Notes: a model not told the origin generated them from the letters alone. 64,000 nt of DNA from Chloroflexota bacterium (GCA_003228175.2 QGNQ01000004.1:1-64000), one strand, 5' to 3'. Positions 51,138 to 60,229 are shown, counted from the stretch's first letter. Program-made: numbers and translations.

Positions 51138-51410
51138 TCAGGGGAAGGTCTGCAAGCGGTCGCTGGGGTTATAGGGGGAAATGCCGGTGCGCAGGTCGAA
51201 GTCCCAGCCGTGCAGCGGGCAGATGACGCGCCCGTTCTCGACGCCGCCGTCGCCGATCTGGCCAAGCCGGTGGGGGCAGCGGTTGGAGAGGGCGTAGTAG
51301 ATGCCGTCCTCGTCGCGGCAGAGCGCGATGTCCGTGCCGTTGACGACGATGGTCATCGAGGCGTCGGTCGAGAGGGCCTGCGCCTCAGGAACATTGGTCC
51401 AGTCCGCCAT
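51138..51410 (-). CDS. Small Rieske [2Fe-2S] protein
   Basis: 90 residues. One Rieske domain with the two ligand boxes CPHRLGQ and CPLHGWDFDLRTG. It resembles the NirD or ferredoxin type that carries electrons to oxygenases or reductases. GGAGG lies five bases before the ATG at 51410 (a GTG at 51416 is the alternative). It is the first gene of a two-gene unit with the FMN protein, so it may supply electrons to it. Confidence 0.93.
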   Translation of the reverse strand: MADWTNVPEAQALSTDASMTIVVNGTDIALCRDEDGIYYALSNRCPHRLGQIGDGGVENGRVICPLHGWDFDLRTGISPYNPSDRLQTFP

Positions 51411-51624
51411 GCACACCTCCGCTGTCGCAACGCCGTCAGTGTAATCGGACGTTCGGCCGCCGGCGGGGGGCCTTCCGGGACGGGCCCCGGCAGGCCCCGG
51501 CAGGCCGGGCGAACCGGTTGGATTGTCTCATTATGTGGGCCGATCAGACCGATGATTGAGGGGGAGAAGGCCTGTTGCACCGGGCCGATCGGGCCCGGCC
51601 GTGCGTGCGTCGGAAGACAAGATC

Positions 51625-53127
51625 ATGCGAATTACGGCACAGAGCGGATCGGGGCTGTCCTCAGGGGGGGCGGCGGACCTGCGTGGCGCGATGGTCCGGC
51701 TGGCGGCAGCGCAGCATCGCAGCGGATCGCCTGCGGACCGCGCCCGGGCGGCGGGTCTGGGCGGCAGCGCGCCGGGTGGGGCGCGCAACCTGAGCGGGCT
51801 CTCGACCCTGCTGCGCCAACACGAGAATCTGAATGGCGCGCGGGAGCAGGTGCGCCGCATGCAGGGGCTGGTCGCGCAGGCGGACAAGGCCACGACGGAA
51901 GAGGATCGCGCGCAGATCGCCAAGCAACTCAGCGAGGCGGACGCGCGCTACCGCGAGTTCGAATCGGCCCGGTCGCAGACACCACGGTTGCCGGCATTCT
52001 CGGTCGCGGACGCCTCAGCGACGGCAGGCGATCCGCTGGTGCTGCGACTCCGTCAGACCGAGAAGAACATCGCGGACACGACCGGCAGCGTGTTCCTTGA
52101 CGCGACGTTGAGCCCGAATGTCGTCACGTCGGTGGACGTGAGCAAGGTGACCGCAGGGGACGACTTCCTCTTCTCGCAGAACGGGCAGCGGATCACGCTA
52201 ACGAACACACGGACCAGCGCCGAGCAAGAGATCGATGTCGGTAGCGTGGCGGGGATTAACGGCGCGAAGCTGCTCGATTTCGACCAGCTAGACGTGAAAC
52301 TCACCTTGACCGGAGCAGCGTCGTTGAACGGCACGCTGTTCGCGAAAACGCTGGAAGGGCAAACGATCAATACGAGCCTGAGCCTCTCCGATGCGACCGT
52401 CGTGGCGGAAGACCTCGCGAGTGGCGCCGTGCAGGGCCATACCAGTCAGACGCTGACCGGGAGCACAGGGAGGAGCCGAGTGTCCCTGGAGCAGATCGGC
52501 TTCGCGATCACCATCGCGGGCACGGCGATTCCCAGCGGTGACCTGAGCCTGCGGATGGAGCTGGAGCCGATGGCAGGGGTGGGGGATCGTACGCAGCAGG
52601 CGCTGCGGTTAACCGACGTGGTCAGCGGGAAGTCGGAGAGCGTCCACGTGGAGGATGCTGCTTTCGGGGGGGATCTGCGTTTCGACGACCTCGGGGTCGT
52701 GCTGGAGATCGATGCGGACGCGCCCGGTGGGCTGGCTGGGGTTCTGGCGGCGCTGCAAGGGGCGCCGGCAGCGGACAGCGACGCCGCCCCGGTCGGGGAC
52801 GGGGCGGGGGTGGTCGATCTGTTTGGCGATACGGGCGATCCTGAGGCCCGCAGAGGCGCGGACCTGGCAACGGATCTCGAGTCCGCACTGTTGGCACTGG
52901 ACCGAGAGTCGGGCGCGATTCGCGGCGACATCGCGGCAGCCGCTCGCGCGCTGGGTCGGACGGCGAACGGCCTGGAGATGATCAACTCGGAGCGCAACGC
53001 GGCGGCCGTGCTGCGTCAGCTGGCGGAAGCGGCGCCGTCGCTGCTGACGCTGAGCCATCGCGATCCGGGGGCGCCAACAGCGCTGCGCTTGCTGGGGTCG
53101 GACGGCTTCCGCCGATCCCGCAGCTAG
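51625..53127 (+). CDS. Flagellin/hook-associated-like protein, orphan
   Basis: 500 residues. N-terminal helices (GLSTLLRQHENLNGAREQVRRMQGLVAQADKATTEEDRAQIAKQL) and C-terminal helices (LESALLALDRESGAIRGDIAAAARALGRTANGLEMINSE) resemble the paired D0/D1 coiled coils of flagellin or FlgL-like proteins, including the TDEDR-type stretch. The middle (about 160-400) is beta-rich and poorly conserved. No signal peptide, consistent with export by a flagellar-type route. No other flagellar genes are in the window. The start was chosen at 51625. Confidence 0.6.
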   Translation: MRITAQSGSGLSSGGAADLRGAMVRLAAAQHRSGSPADRARAAGLGGSAPGGARNLSGLSTLLRQHENLNGAREQVRRMQGLVAQADKATTEEDRAQIAKQLSEADARYREFESARSQTPRLPAFSVADASATAGDPLVLRLRQTEKNIADTTGSVFLDATLSPNVVTSVDVSKVTAGDDFLFSQNGQRITLTNTRTSAEQEIDVGSVAGINGAKLLDFDQLDVKLTLTGAASLNGTLFAKTLEGQTINTSLSLSDATVVAEDLASGAVQGHTSQTLTGSTGRSRVSLEQIGFAITIAGTAIPSGDLSLRMELEPMAGVGDRTQQALRLTDVVSGKSESVHVEDAAFGGDLRFDDLGVVLEIDADAPGGLAGVLAALQGAPAADSDAAPVGDGAGVVDLFGDTGDPEARRGADLATDLESALLALDRESGAIRGDIAAAARALGRTANGLEMINSERNAAAVLRQLAEAAPSLLTLSHRDPGAPTALRLLGSDGFRRSRS

Positions 53128-54359
53128 GGCAAGCGGAGCGCTTCGGGCCAGCGCAGGAGCCAGAGCACGAGCAGGAGGATGCCGGCGCCGGCACTGGCGG
53201 CGATCGCGGGACCGACGCCGATCGATTCGGCGATCAGGCCCAGCAGAATTGACCCGAACGGCAGCACGCCAATCACGGTGCTCATGAGGCCCAGGGCGCG
53301 CCCGCGGGCAGCGGGCTCGACGGCCCCCGTGACGAGGGTGAACTGCATGGTGACGAAGCCACCGACACCGAATCCGCTGAGGATGAGCGCGGCGAGGGCG
53401 AGCGCGTACACGTTGGCAAGAGCGAACACCGGCATCAACACGAGCGCGAAGAAGGATCCGAAGACGTAGAGGCGGCCACGGGGCGGGTTGCGCATGGAAG
53501 CGACCAGGATGGCGGCGCACATTGCGCCGATCGTGTTGGCGGCGCTGAGGACACCGGTCGCGAAGGCGCTCACGCCGAGGTCCTCCGCGATCTCCGGAAC
53601 GAACGAGACGTAGGAGAAGAAGAAGAGGTTCATGACCAACGTTACGCCGAGGATGCTGACCAGCGGGCGCTGGCGCGGCAGCATGGCGATGCCGGCGCGG
53701 AGATCCTCACGCCAGGGTGCTGTGGCCGTCTGGATGCGGGTGTGCGAGGGCACGGTGAGCAGCACCACGACGGCCGCGACCAGCAGCACGCTCACCACCA
53801 GGTAGGCCTCGCCGATGCCGATCAGGCCGATGATGGCGCCGCCCCCGATCGCCCCCAGCACGCCGCCGAAGGAGCTGCTGAGCGCCTCCAGCGAGAAGGC
53901 GTTCGTGACGAGCTCCGGCCCAACCACGTCGGCCACAAGGGCGCGCCGGGTGGTCAGGTCCACGACCCAGCCAAAGCCAGCCAGGATGCCGTAGGGATAG
54001 AGCATCCAGATGCGGATCTCACCGGTCAGGACGAGGGCGGCGATCGCCAGACTGATCGGCGTCAGGAACGTGAGGTAGGCGATCACCGTGAGCCGGCGGT
54101 CGAAACGGTCCGAGATCAAGCCGCCGATCGCTCCGCCCAGCAGGAAGGGCGCGAAAATCGTCGCGCCGACGAGCTGCAGGAGAATTGGGGATTCGGTCAG
54201 CTCCGCCGCGAGGAAGGCGCCGAGGAACAGGTTCATCCAGCGTGTGATGTTCCAGATCGCACCGCTGAGCAGAATCCGCGGGAAATAAGGGGCGTCGAAG
54301 GCGGCCAGCGTCTGCGATCGCCAGCGAGGCCGCGGTCCGACGCGCTCAGGCGGGGTCAC
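53124..54359 (-). CDS. MFS exporter (EntS-like)
   Basis: 411 residues from a GTG at 54359, about 12 transmembrane helices. MFS_3-type features: LGGAIGGLISDRFDRRLTVI (motif A), and the second-half PAARGRALGLMSTVIGVLPFGSI. Related proteins export siderophores or drugs. It begins 44 bp after the formylglycine-enzyme-like gene on the same strand and overlaps the convergent flagellin-like gene by 4 bp. Confidence 0.88.
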   Translation of the reverse strand: MTPPERVGPRPRWRSQTLAAFDAPYFPRILLSGAIWNITRWMNLFLGAFLAAELTESPILLQLVGATIFAPFLLGGAIGGLISDRFDRRLTVIAYLTFLTPISLAIAALVLTGEIRIWMLYPYGILAGFGWVVDLTTRRALVADVVGPELVTNAFSLEALSSSFGGVLGAIGGGAIIGLIGIGEAYLVVSVLLVAAVVVLLTVPSHTRIQTATAPWREDLRAGIAMLPRQRPLVSILGVTLVMNLFFFSYVSFVPEIAEDLGVSAFATGVLSAANTIGAMCAAILVASMRNPPRGRLYVFGSFFALVLMPVFALANVYALALAALILSGFGVGGFVTMQFTLVTGAVEPAARGRALGLMSTVIGVLPFGSILLGLIAESIGVGPAIAASAGAGILLLVLWLLRWPEALRLP

Positions 54360-54403
54360 GCGAGGCCGTTCACGTGGGGGTCATCGTCACTGCTGCCGGC
54401 GAT

Positions 54404-55201
54404 TCATGGGGCACGATGGATCGCCGGACGGGCGAGCGCCAGACGAGGACTCTCACCGATCCCCGAGGCGTACACGCGGAAGCCGTAGTCGTTGTAGCGG
54501 GCGCCGGGGCGCAAGCTGGAGCGCGCGCTGACGCGGGTGAACTTGACCCGGTGCCGCCAGGAGCCGCCGCGGCTGACCCGACGCTGGTCGGGGTCGATGG
54601 ATCCCGGGCCGGGCAGCGGGGCGTCGGCGTTGGGCACGGCCGGCGACGAGTGGGCGCGAGCCGCGTAGCTGCGCTCGTAGGGCTCCAGGCACCATTCGTG
54701 CACGTTGTCGGCCATGCAGCGCAAGCCGTAGCCGTTGGCGCAGGCGGGGCGGGGAGCGTGGGGGCCAGCGGCCGCGGCAATGAAGTCCAGCTCGGTGCAG
54801 GTGGCTGGGTCGGCGTCGCCCCAGGGCCAGTCGACCTGGGCCCGGCCGCCGAGCGCGGCGAACTCCCGCTCCGCTTCCGTCGGGAGGCGCAGCGGCAGGC
54901 CAGCGCGCTCGCCCAGCCAGACACAATAGGCGGCGGCCTGGAACCAGGAGACGCCAACCACGGGCTGGTCGGACGCATCGAATCCCGCGTCGCACGAGAA
55001 CGGGGCCGCGTCCGCAGCGACGTCGGCGACGAAACGCGCGTATTCGGCGTTGCTGACGGGCGTGCGGGCGGCACGAAAGGGCGCCAACCGGACCAGGTGC
55101 GGCGGTCGCTCATCGGGCCGACGGTCGGCGCGACCCATCGTGAAGGTCGCGCCGGGGAGGTCAATGAGCTGGGGCGGCGTCTGGGCGGGCGGAGGAGACA
55201 T
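54404..55201 (-). CDS. Formylglycine-generating enzyme (SUMF1)-like protein
   Basis: 265 residues. FGE-sulfatase fold hallmarks: LIDLPGATFTMG, RPPHLVRLAPF, PVSNAEYARFV, GVSWFQAAAYCVWLG, LPTEAEREFAA, WPWGD, DNVHEWC, RRVSRGGSWRH and DYGFRVYA. It lacks a clear pair of active-site Cys, so it may bind rather than oxidise a target; several bacterial family members do the same. No sulfatase is nearby. The ATG at 55201 is preceded by TATCCT eight bases upstream, supporting a leaderless start; longer frames to 55363 have neither promoter nor Shine-Dalgarno. Confidence 0.88.
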   Translation of the reverse strand: MSPPPAQTPPQLIDLPGATFTMGRADRRPDERPPHLVRLAPFRAARTPVSNAEYARFVADVAADAAPFSCDAGFDASDQPVVGVSWFQAAAYCVWLGERAGLPLRLPTEAEREFAALGGRAQVDWPWGDADPATCTELDFIAAAAGPHAPRPACANGYGLRCMADNVHEWCLEPYERSYAARAHSSPAVPNADAPLPGPGSIDPDQRRVSRGGSWRHRVKFTRVSARSSLRPGARYNDYGFRVYASGIGESPRLALARPAIHRAP

Positions 55202-55209
55202 CAGGGCCG

Positions 55210-55215
55210 AGGATA
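55210..55215 (-). promoter_or_regulatory. -10 box (TATCCT) of SUMF1-like gene
   Basis: TATCCT, eight bases, then ATG at 55201 on the minus strand, with no Shine-Dalgarno. Confidence 0.5.
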
Positions 55216-55393
55216 CTGAGTCTTCGAGGCACTTGGGCGCCGTCGTATCGGCGGGCATCGGCGCGACGCCCGGGCTTCGAGCAGCGTGCAGGATACGGGG
55301 CAGGTCGAAGCGCCGGAGGCCGAGCAACGCTGAAGAGTTTTCGAAGGGATCAAGCGGCGTCACCGCCGCCCAGGAATGAGGGGCTTGCCGGAG

Positions 55394-55945
55394 CTAGGCA
55401 GCTTCGCTGTCGTACGCCGCGTGCGTGATGAGTGAACGCAATTGCGCCAGCGCTCGGTGCTGCAGCTGCCGAATCGCGTCGTCGCTGCGGCCCATCTGCG
55501 CCGCGACTTCTTTGGACGACAGCTCGAGCAGGAACCGCAGCGTAATGACCTCGCGATGTTCCTCAGATAGGCCCTCAAGCGCCGCTTGCAGAAATGCCCG
55601 GTCGGCCCGCGCCTCTGCCCATTCAACGGGCGTGCGGAATGTCTCTTGCTCCAGGGCGATCAACAGATCGTCGCTCTCCGAGGGACGACGCGCCCGAACG
55701 GCGTCCACGGCGACGTGGTGGGCAATCCGGAAGAGCCACGCTTCAAAGCGCTCGCTCTCGCGCAGGCTGGGCAGTTGCTTCCAGACCCGTAGGAATGTCT
55801 CGGCGACCAGGTCCTCGGCCAAGTCCGGCCGGCGCGTGATCGCGTTGACGTAGCGCCCGACATCGCCGGCGTAGGACTCAAACAGCTGCTGGAACGCCAC
55901 AGCGCTGCCCGAACCAGCCTCGTCGACAACCCTGCGTAGCTCCAT
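55394..55945 (-). CDS. ECF-type RNA polymerase sigma factor
   Basis: 183 residues. Region 2 (FQQLFESYAGDVGRYVNAITRRPDLAEDLVAETFLRVWKQLPSLRESERFEAWLFRIAHHVAVDAVR) and region 4 (LSEEHREVITLRFLLELSSKEVAAQMGRSDDAIRQLQHRAL) are complete; region 3 is absent, as in all ECF sigma factors. I chose ATG at 55945 with AGGAAGG upstream; a GTG at 55990 is possible. Divergent (198 bp) from a membrane protein that fits an anti-sigma partner. Codons end mainly in G, unlike other minus-strand genes. Confidence 0.92.
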   Translation of the reverse strand: MELRRVVDEAGSGSAVAFQQLFESYAGDVGRYVNAITRRPDLAEDLVAETFLRVWKQLPSLRESERFEAWLFRIAHHVAVDAVRARRPSESDDLLIALEQETFRTPVEWAEARADRAFLQAALEGLSEEHREVITLRFLLELSSKEVAAQMGRSDDAIRQLQHRALAQLRSLITHAAYDSEAA

Positions 55946-56143
55946 GAGCTCAGGCCTTCCTCGGAGCGGAGTAGGGGGAATCCCCATCACGTCCTGTGTT
56001 CATCGTCGGCCAATGGCCGGGCCGTCCGTACCGCTGGGTCGGATGTGTCGCGCACTACAGACAGGCCCGGATGCCGCGTCACAGATTCCCGCCCCGGCCG
56101 ACGAATAGGGCACGCGACAGACGTGAAGCAGAGGGATGAATTG

Positions 56144-57490
56144 ATGACCAGCACCGACCGCAGCAACTTCCAGGCCAGCTCACAGGCAGCGATCCTGCGT
56201 GAACAAGAAGGCGCCGAACTCATCGGCCGCCTGAAGCGAGCCTGGGACGGCAGCCCCTCCCTCGACACCGAGGCCGCCTGGGCCCGGCTGGCGCCGATGA
56301 TCGGCGTCGCCCCGGCGACCGCTGCCGCGATCGACATCGCCCCCCGGCGCGCCCGCGTCGGCGGCGAGGCCGCCCCCACGATCGGCCGTGGCCGCCGCCT
56401 CGTGCTCAACGCCGGCCGCATGGCCGCAGTTGCGGCCGTGGCGACCTTCGCGGTTGGTGCCCTGCTCGTCGGGACCGGAGGCTCCCAAGCCAGCTTCAAT
56501 GAGCGCGCCCTGCAGACGGTCGCTCTGACACAAGAGTTCGCGGCGGACGGCGTGCTGACCCAGACCGAACTCGCACAGGTCATCGAACAGGTGAGCACCA
56601 TCGAAGGTCTCGCGGACCGGTCCACACTCTCCTCCCTCTCCGTCGCGGAGCTCCGCAAGGCCGCCACCGTCGTCGCCGCCATCGAAGCGACCCTGGAGGA
56701 GACAACCGTTGAGGTGGCGGACCCGGAGACGCAGGTGATGCTCGTCAACGTGCAATTGGAGCTCAGCAACCTCGCCGCACGCATCAGCGGGGAACTGCAG
56801 ACTCGCGATGGGGAGCTCATCCTCCGCGCCGGGCCCGCCGGGACTGAAGCCACCGGGACCGAAGGCGGTGAAGCGGGCGCGGCCGACAGCGGAACTGCCG
56901 GCGACAGCGCGGGGGGTAACGCCCCAAGTGGTGACGGCGCGGGTGGCGGCGCCCCGACCATCGATGGGCCGCCCGCCGCTGCCCCTCGCGACGAGATCTC
57001 CGACGGGACAAGCCCAGCGCCGGACGCCACTGCTGAGGACAGCGCGGCGGACGAGGGGAACAACGGCCTCCATCTCCGCCAGAGCGCACGCGGCGGGAAT
57101 CAGCATGGAAATGGCGCGCACAACGGCCTCGGAATCGGAATCGCGGGGCTCTTGATCGTGGGCCCCGGTGCACCAGGACTCGACGGCAACGCGAACGCGC
57201 ACGGCGGCAACGCGAACAGCAACGCCGGTGGGAACGGCAACAGCAACGCCGGCGGGAACGGCAACAGCAACGCCGGTGGCAACGGCAACGGCAACGCCGG
57301 TGGCAACGGCAACGACAACGACAACGGCAACGCCGGCGAGAACGACAACGACAACGCCGGCGGTACCGACAACGACAACGCCGGCGGTAACGACAACGCC
57401 GGCGGCAACGACAACGACAACGCCGGCGGTACCGACAACGGCAACGCCGGCGGTACCGACAACGGCAACGGCAACGGCAACAACAAATAG
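56144..57490 (+). CDS. Putative membrane anti-sigma-type protein with Asn/Gly/Asp-rich repeat tail
   Basis: 448 residues. Residues 1-85 are cytoplasmic and helical (LREQEGAELIGRLKRAWDGSPSLDTEAAWARLAPMIG). One transmembrane helix follows (about 86-106: MAAVAAVATFAVGALLVGT), then a helical extracellular segment (to about 210), a Gly/Ala/Pro-rich linker and a low-complexity tail of about 95 residues made of NAGGNGN, NDN and GGTDN units. It lacks a ZAS HxxxCxxC motif. Divergent arrangement with the ECF sigma gene makes a regulatory partnership likely but unproven. A repeat-rich hydrophilic tail may be surface exposed. Codons end mainly in C, unlike other plus-strand genes. Confidence 0.7.
   Translation: MTSTDRSNFQASSQAAILREQEGAELIGRLKRAWDGSPSLDTEAAWARLAPMIGVAPATAAAIDIAPRRARVGGEAAPTIGRGRRLVLNAGRMAAVAAVATFAVGALLVGTGGSQASFNERALQTVALTQEFAADGVLTQTELAQVIEQVSTIEGLADRSTLSSLSVAELRKAATVVAAIEATLEETTVEVADPETQVMLVNVQLELSNLAARISGELQTRDGELILRAGPAGTEATGTEGGEAGAADSGTAGDSAGGNAPSGDGAGGGAPTIDGPPAAAPRDEISDGTSPAPDATAEDSAADEGNNGLHLRQSARGGNQHGNGAHNGLGIGIAGLLIVGPGAPGLDGNANAHGGNANSNAGGNGNSNAGGNGNSNAGGNGNGNAGGNGNDNDNGNAGENDNDNAGGTDNDNAGGNDNAGGNDNDNAGGTDNGNAGGTDNGNGNGNNK
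57190..57486. repeat. In-frame AAC-GGC/GAC tandem repeats
   Basis: Arrays of 6-18-bp units such as aacgccggcggtaccgacaa encoding the Asn/Gly/Asp-rich tail. Length is likely to vary by slippage. The antisense frame gives an artefactual Cys/Arg-rich translation. Confidence 0.85.
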
Positions 57491-57539
57491 GAAGCGCGAA
57501 CGAGGTATCGCCGAGCGCGCCAGGGAGAGGCGGAGTCCC

Positions 57540-59954
57540 ATGTTCGAGTTCCGGTTGCGCGGACGCGGAAGCAGCAGCGCCCCAGTGGGCGCTGCTGCCG
57601 CGTGGGACAGCGACGAGGCCATCGCCAATGAATCCGCCCGCATTACGCGCTGGTTGGCCGCCGCGGCCGTGATCGGGCTGGCCGCTATCGGCGCGCTCGC
57701 CATCTACAGCACGATCGAGATCAGCGCCGCGCTCACCCGCCAGTCCGACGACGCCGCCAGCGTCGCCCTCACCTCCAGCCAGCGCGGCCTCAGCGCCCGC
57801 CTCAGCGAAGCGGCCCTGATCGCCAGCGTCGCCGGCTCTCCCGAGCTGATCGATCTCGGCACGCAAGACGTCGCGGCTCTCGTCGTTCAGCTCGGCAACA
57901 ATGACGCGCAGCTCAGCAACGATGTCTCCCTGACACGAGACGGCGATCTGGCCGCTTGGGCGGCAGCCACCCACCTCCTCTTCGTTGATCTGGAGCTCGC
58001 CGGCACCGCCTTCCTCAACGACGCCACCCCGGACGGACGCCCAAACGCTCTGGCGCAACTCTTCGCCAACGAAGAGAACTACCGCGCCGCCATCGGAATC
58101 TTGCAGGCGCAGCTGGAGGGCATCGCCGCCGCCAACGTCTCGCAGACCAACCGCCGGGCAACGCTCCTGCTCGGCCTCACCCTGTGTTTGCTCGCGTTGG
58201 AAGGCCTCTTCCTCTTCCGTCCCGTCATCCGGCGCGTCCGTGGCCGTGCCCACGACGCGGCCGTTGAACGTGAATCCCGATTCAGCAGCCTGATTCAGAA
58301 CTCACCGGATGTCGTCACCGTCTTGGATGCTGGGCAACGCATCGCCTTCGCCAGCCCCTCCGCTGCCGCGATCTGGGGCCGTGATCCCAAGGCCCTGCGC
58401 GGCACGGACTTCCTTGCCCTGATGGCCACCAACGATCGTGCCCGCGTGGCCGCGTCCCTCGCAGAGACGGTCGCGGGCGCCGCGACGGGCGGATCGATCG
58501 AGTGGCGGCTCCAGCACAGTCCGGAGCGGCTCTTGGACATCGCCTCCTCCGTCAGTCTCATGGAGACCAGCAGCGGCGACGTGCAATTAGTCGTCAATTC
58601 GCGCGATGTCTCAGACCACAAGGCGTTGGAGCGTCGGCTGAGCCAGCAGGCCCTCCACGACCACCTCACGGGTCTGCCCAACCGCTTGCGCTTCTTGCAG
58701 TACGTCGATCAGGCCACGGATGCCCAGCCGGACTCCGAGGCGACCGCCGTGCTTTTCGTCGACATCGATCGATTCAAGGTCGTCAACGACACGCTGGGGC
58801 ACCTGGCCGGCGACGCGCTGCTGCGCTTGGCCGCCGCGCGGCTCCAGCGGATCCTGCCCGGTCGCCACTTGGTGGCCCGCTTGGGGGGGGATGAGTTCGC
58901 CTTCGTCCTGCCCCAACAGCGCTCCCAGGCGGGGATCATGGACGCCGCCGGAGCCGTCTCCGACGCCTTTCAGCAGCCGCTCGTCATCGACGGTCGGGAG
59001 ATCGAAGTGGGCCTCAGCATCGGGATCGGGATTGGGATCGGCGCGACCGCCGCCACGACCACGCTGATGCGCGATGCCGATGTTGCTCTGCACACTGCCA
59101 AGTCCCGCGGCGGCGGCCACATCGTCGTCTACGACGAGACCCTCAACGCCTTCACCGAAGAGCGCCTACGGCTGGAAAACGACTTGCACCACGCGGTCGA
59201 GCGCGACGAACTCCGCGTCTATTACCAGCCCGTCGTCGATCCGCTGCGCCGCAAAGCCTGCGGCATGGAGGCCCTGATTCGCTGGCAACATCCCACGGAA
59301 GGTCTGCTCAACCCGGGGCGCTTCATTGAGATCGCCGAAACCACCGGCCAGATCGACATGATCGGCCGCTGGATTCTGCGCCAGGCCTGCCTGGACCTGG
59401 GCCGCTGGGTCAGTGAGGGGGTCGCCGAGTCGATCTACGTGAGCGTCAACGTCGCCGCCGCGCAGCTGCAGGACGCCACCCTGCCGCAACAAGTGCGCGC
59501 CGCTTTGGAGGAAGCGGGCCTGTCGCCCCGGCAACTCGAACTGGAAGTCACCGAGACCAGCCTGCTCGCCGACATCGCCACCTCGCAGCGCAACCTGGAA
59601 GCCATCCGCGCCATGGGCGTGCGGGTGGCCATTGACGACTTCGGCACCGGCTACTCGTCGCTCAACTACCTGCGCCAGCTGCCCGTCGACACCTTGAAGG
59701 TCGACAAATCGTTCATGGACGAAGTGGCCCGCGACCACCAGGCGCAGAAGTTGTTCACCGCCATCGTTGGTATCGCCGACTCACTGGACCTGGCGGTGAC
59801 CGTGGAGGGCGTGGAAACGGCGTCCCAGTTGCAGCGCGTCATCGAGGCCGGCTGCGGCCGCGTGCAGGGCTACTACTTCTCCCCGCCCGTCCCGCCCCCC
59901 GCCATGGAGGCGGTACTCCGCGGCGTGACCACCTGGGCGGACGCCGCTGCCTAG
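57540..59954 (+). CDS. Membrane PAS-GGDEF-EAL cyclic-di-GMP enzyme
   Basis: 804 residues. TM1 (about 37-58: RWLAAAAVIGLAAIGALAIYS), an extracytoplasmic helical sensor, TM2 (about 203-225: LLLGLTLCLLALEGLFLF), a PAS domain (about 250-365: DVVTVLDAGQRIAFASPSAAAIWG), GGDEF (RLGGDEFAFVL) and EAL (MEALIRW, VTETSLL, DDFGTGYSSLNYL, KVDKSF). Both active sites look intact. GGAG five bases before the ATG at 57540; it is 49 bp after the repeat-tail gene, so likely cotranscribed. This is the second such enzyme in the window; the first (30774) has HAMP instead of PAS. Confidence 0.95.
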   Translation: MFEFRLRGRGSSSAPVGAAAAWDSDEAIANESARITRWLAAAAVIGLAAIGALAIYSTIEISAALTRQSDDAASVALTSSQRGLSARLSEAALIASVAGSPELIDLGTQDVAALVVQLGNNDAQLSNDVSLTRDGDLAAWAAATHLLFVDLELAGTAFLNDATPDGRPNALAQLFANEENYRAAIGILQAQLEGIAAANVSQTNRRATLLLGLTLCLLALEGLFLFRPVIRRVRGRAHDAAVERESRFSSLIQNSPDVVTVLDAGQRIAFASPSAAAIWGRDPKALRGTDFLALMATNDRARVAASLAETVAGAATGGSIEWRLQHSPERLLDIASSVSLMETSSGDVQLVVNSRDVSDHKALERRLSQQALHDHLTGLPNRLRFLQYVDQATDAQPDSEATAVLFVDIDRFKVVNDTLGHLAGDALLRLAAARLQRILPGRHLVARLGGDEFAFVLPQQRSQAGIMDAAGAVSDAFQQPLVIDGREIEVGLSIGIGIGIGATAATTTLMRDADVALHTAKSRGGGHIVVYDETLNAFTEERLRLENDLHHAVERDELRVYYQPVVDPLRRKACGMEALIRWQHPTEGLLNPGRFIEIAETTGQIDMIGRWILRQACLDLGRWVSEGVAESIYVSVNVAAAQLQDATLPQQVRAALEEAGLSPRQLELEVTETSLLADIATSQRNLEAIRAMGVRVAIDDFGTGYSSLNYLRQLPVDTLKVDKSFMDEVARDHQAQKLFTAIVGIADSLDLAVTVEGVETASQLQRVIEAGCGRVQGYYFSPPVPPPAMEAVLRGVTTWADAAA

Positions 59955-60040
59955 TCGCCAGGCGACCGCGGACGGCGAACGGAGCAGCGTGGATGTCAAG
60001 GCGCGCATGAGTACGCTACTGAGGTTCTGTCGATCGACGC

Positions 60041-60130
60041 GGAGGGGTGGCCGAGTGGTTGAAGGCGGCAGTCTTGAAAACTGTTAGGCGCGCAAGTGTC
60101 TCGGGGGTTCGAATCCCTCCCCCTCCGCCA
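60041..60130 (+). tRNA. tRNA-Ser (anticodon TGA)
   Basis: 90 bases with long variable arm and encoded CCA. Acceptor ggagggg pairs with cccctcc; anticodon loop cttgaaa gives TGA at 60075-60077; T-arm ggggg ttcgaat ccctc. Matches class II tRNA-Ser. It ends the block of opposite base bias. Confidence 0.97.
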
Positions 60131-60229
60131 GACCGCCCCGGGGCCGCGATGCAGGCGTCGGGGACGCAGGCAGGCCTGCGAACCCATCGGCGTCGTCTTT
60201 CCGCTTCAGCGGCTTCGACGGGATGGGCT

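Noticed and set aside
57168..57539. Upstream extension of the GGDEF-EAL frame (Thr/Ala repeats)
   Set aside because: It reads the repeat region of the preceding gene in another frame. A good Shine-Dalgarno and a natural start lie at 57540.
56817..58253. Cys/Arg-rich minus-strand open frame
   Set aside because: The CRCRC pattern comes from the antisense of the AAC-GGC repeats in the plus-strand gene; no start signal and no homology.
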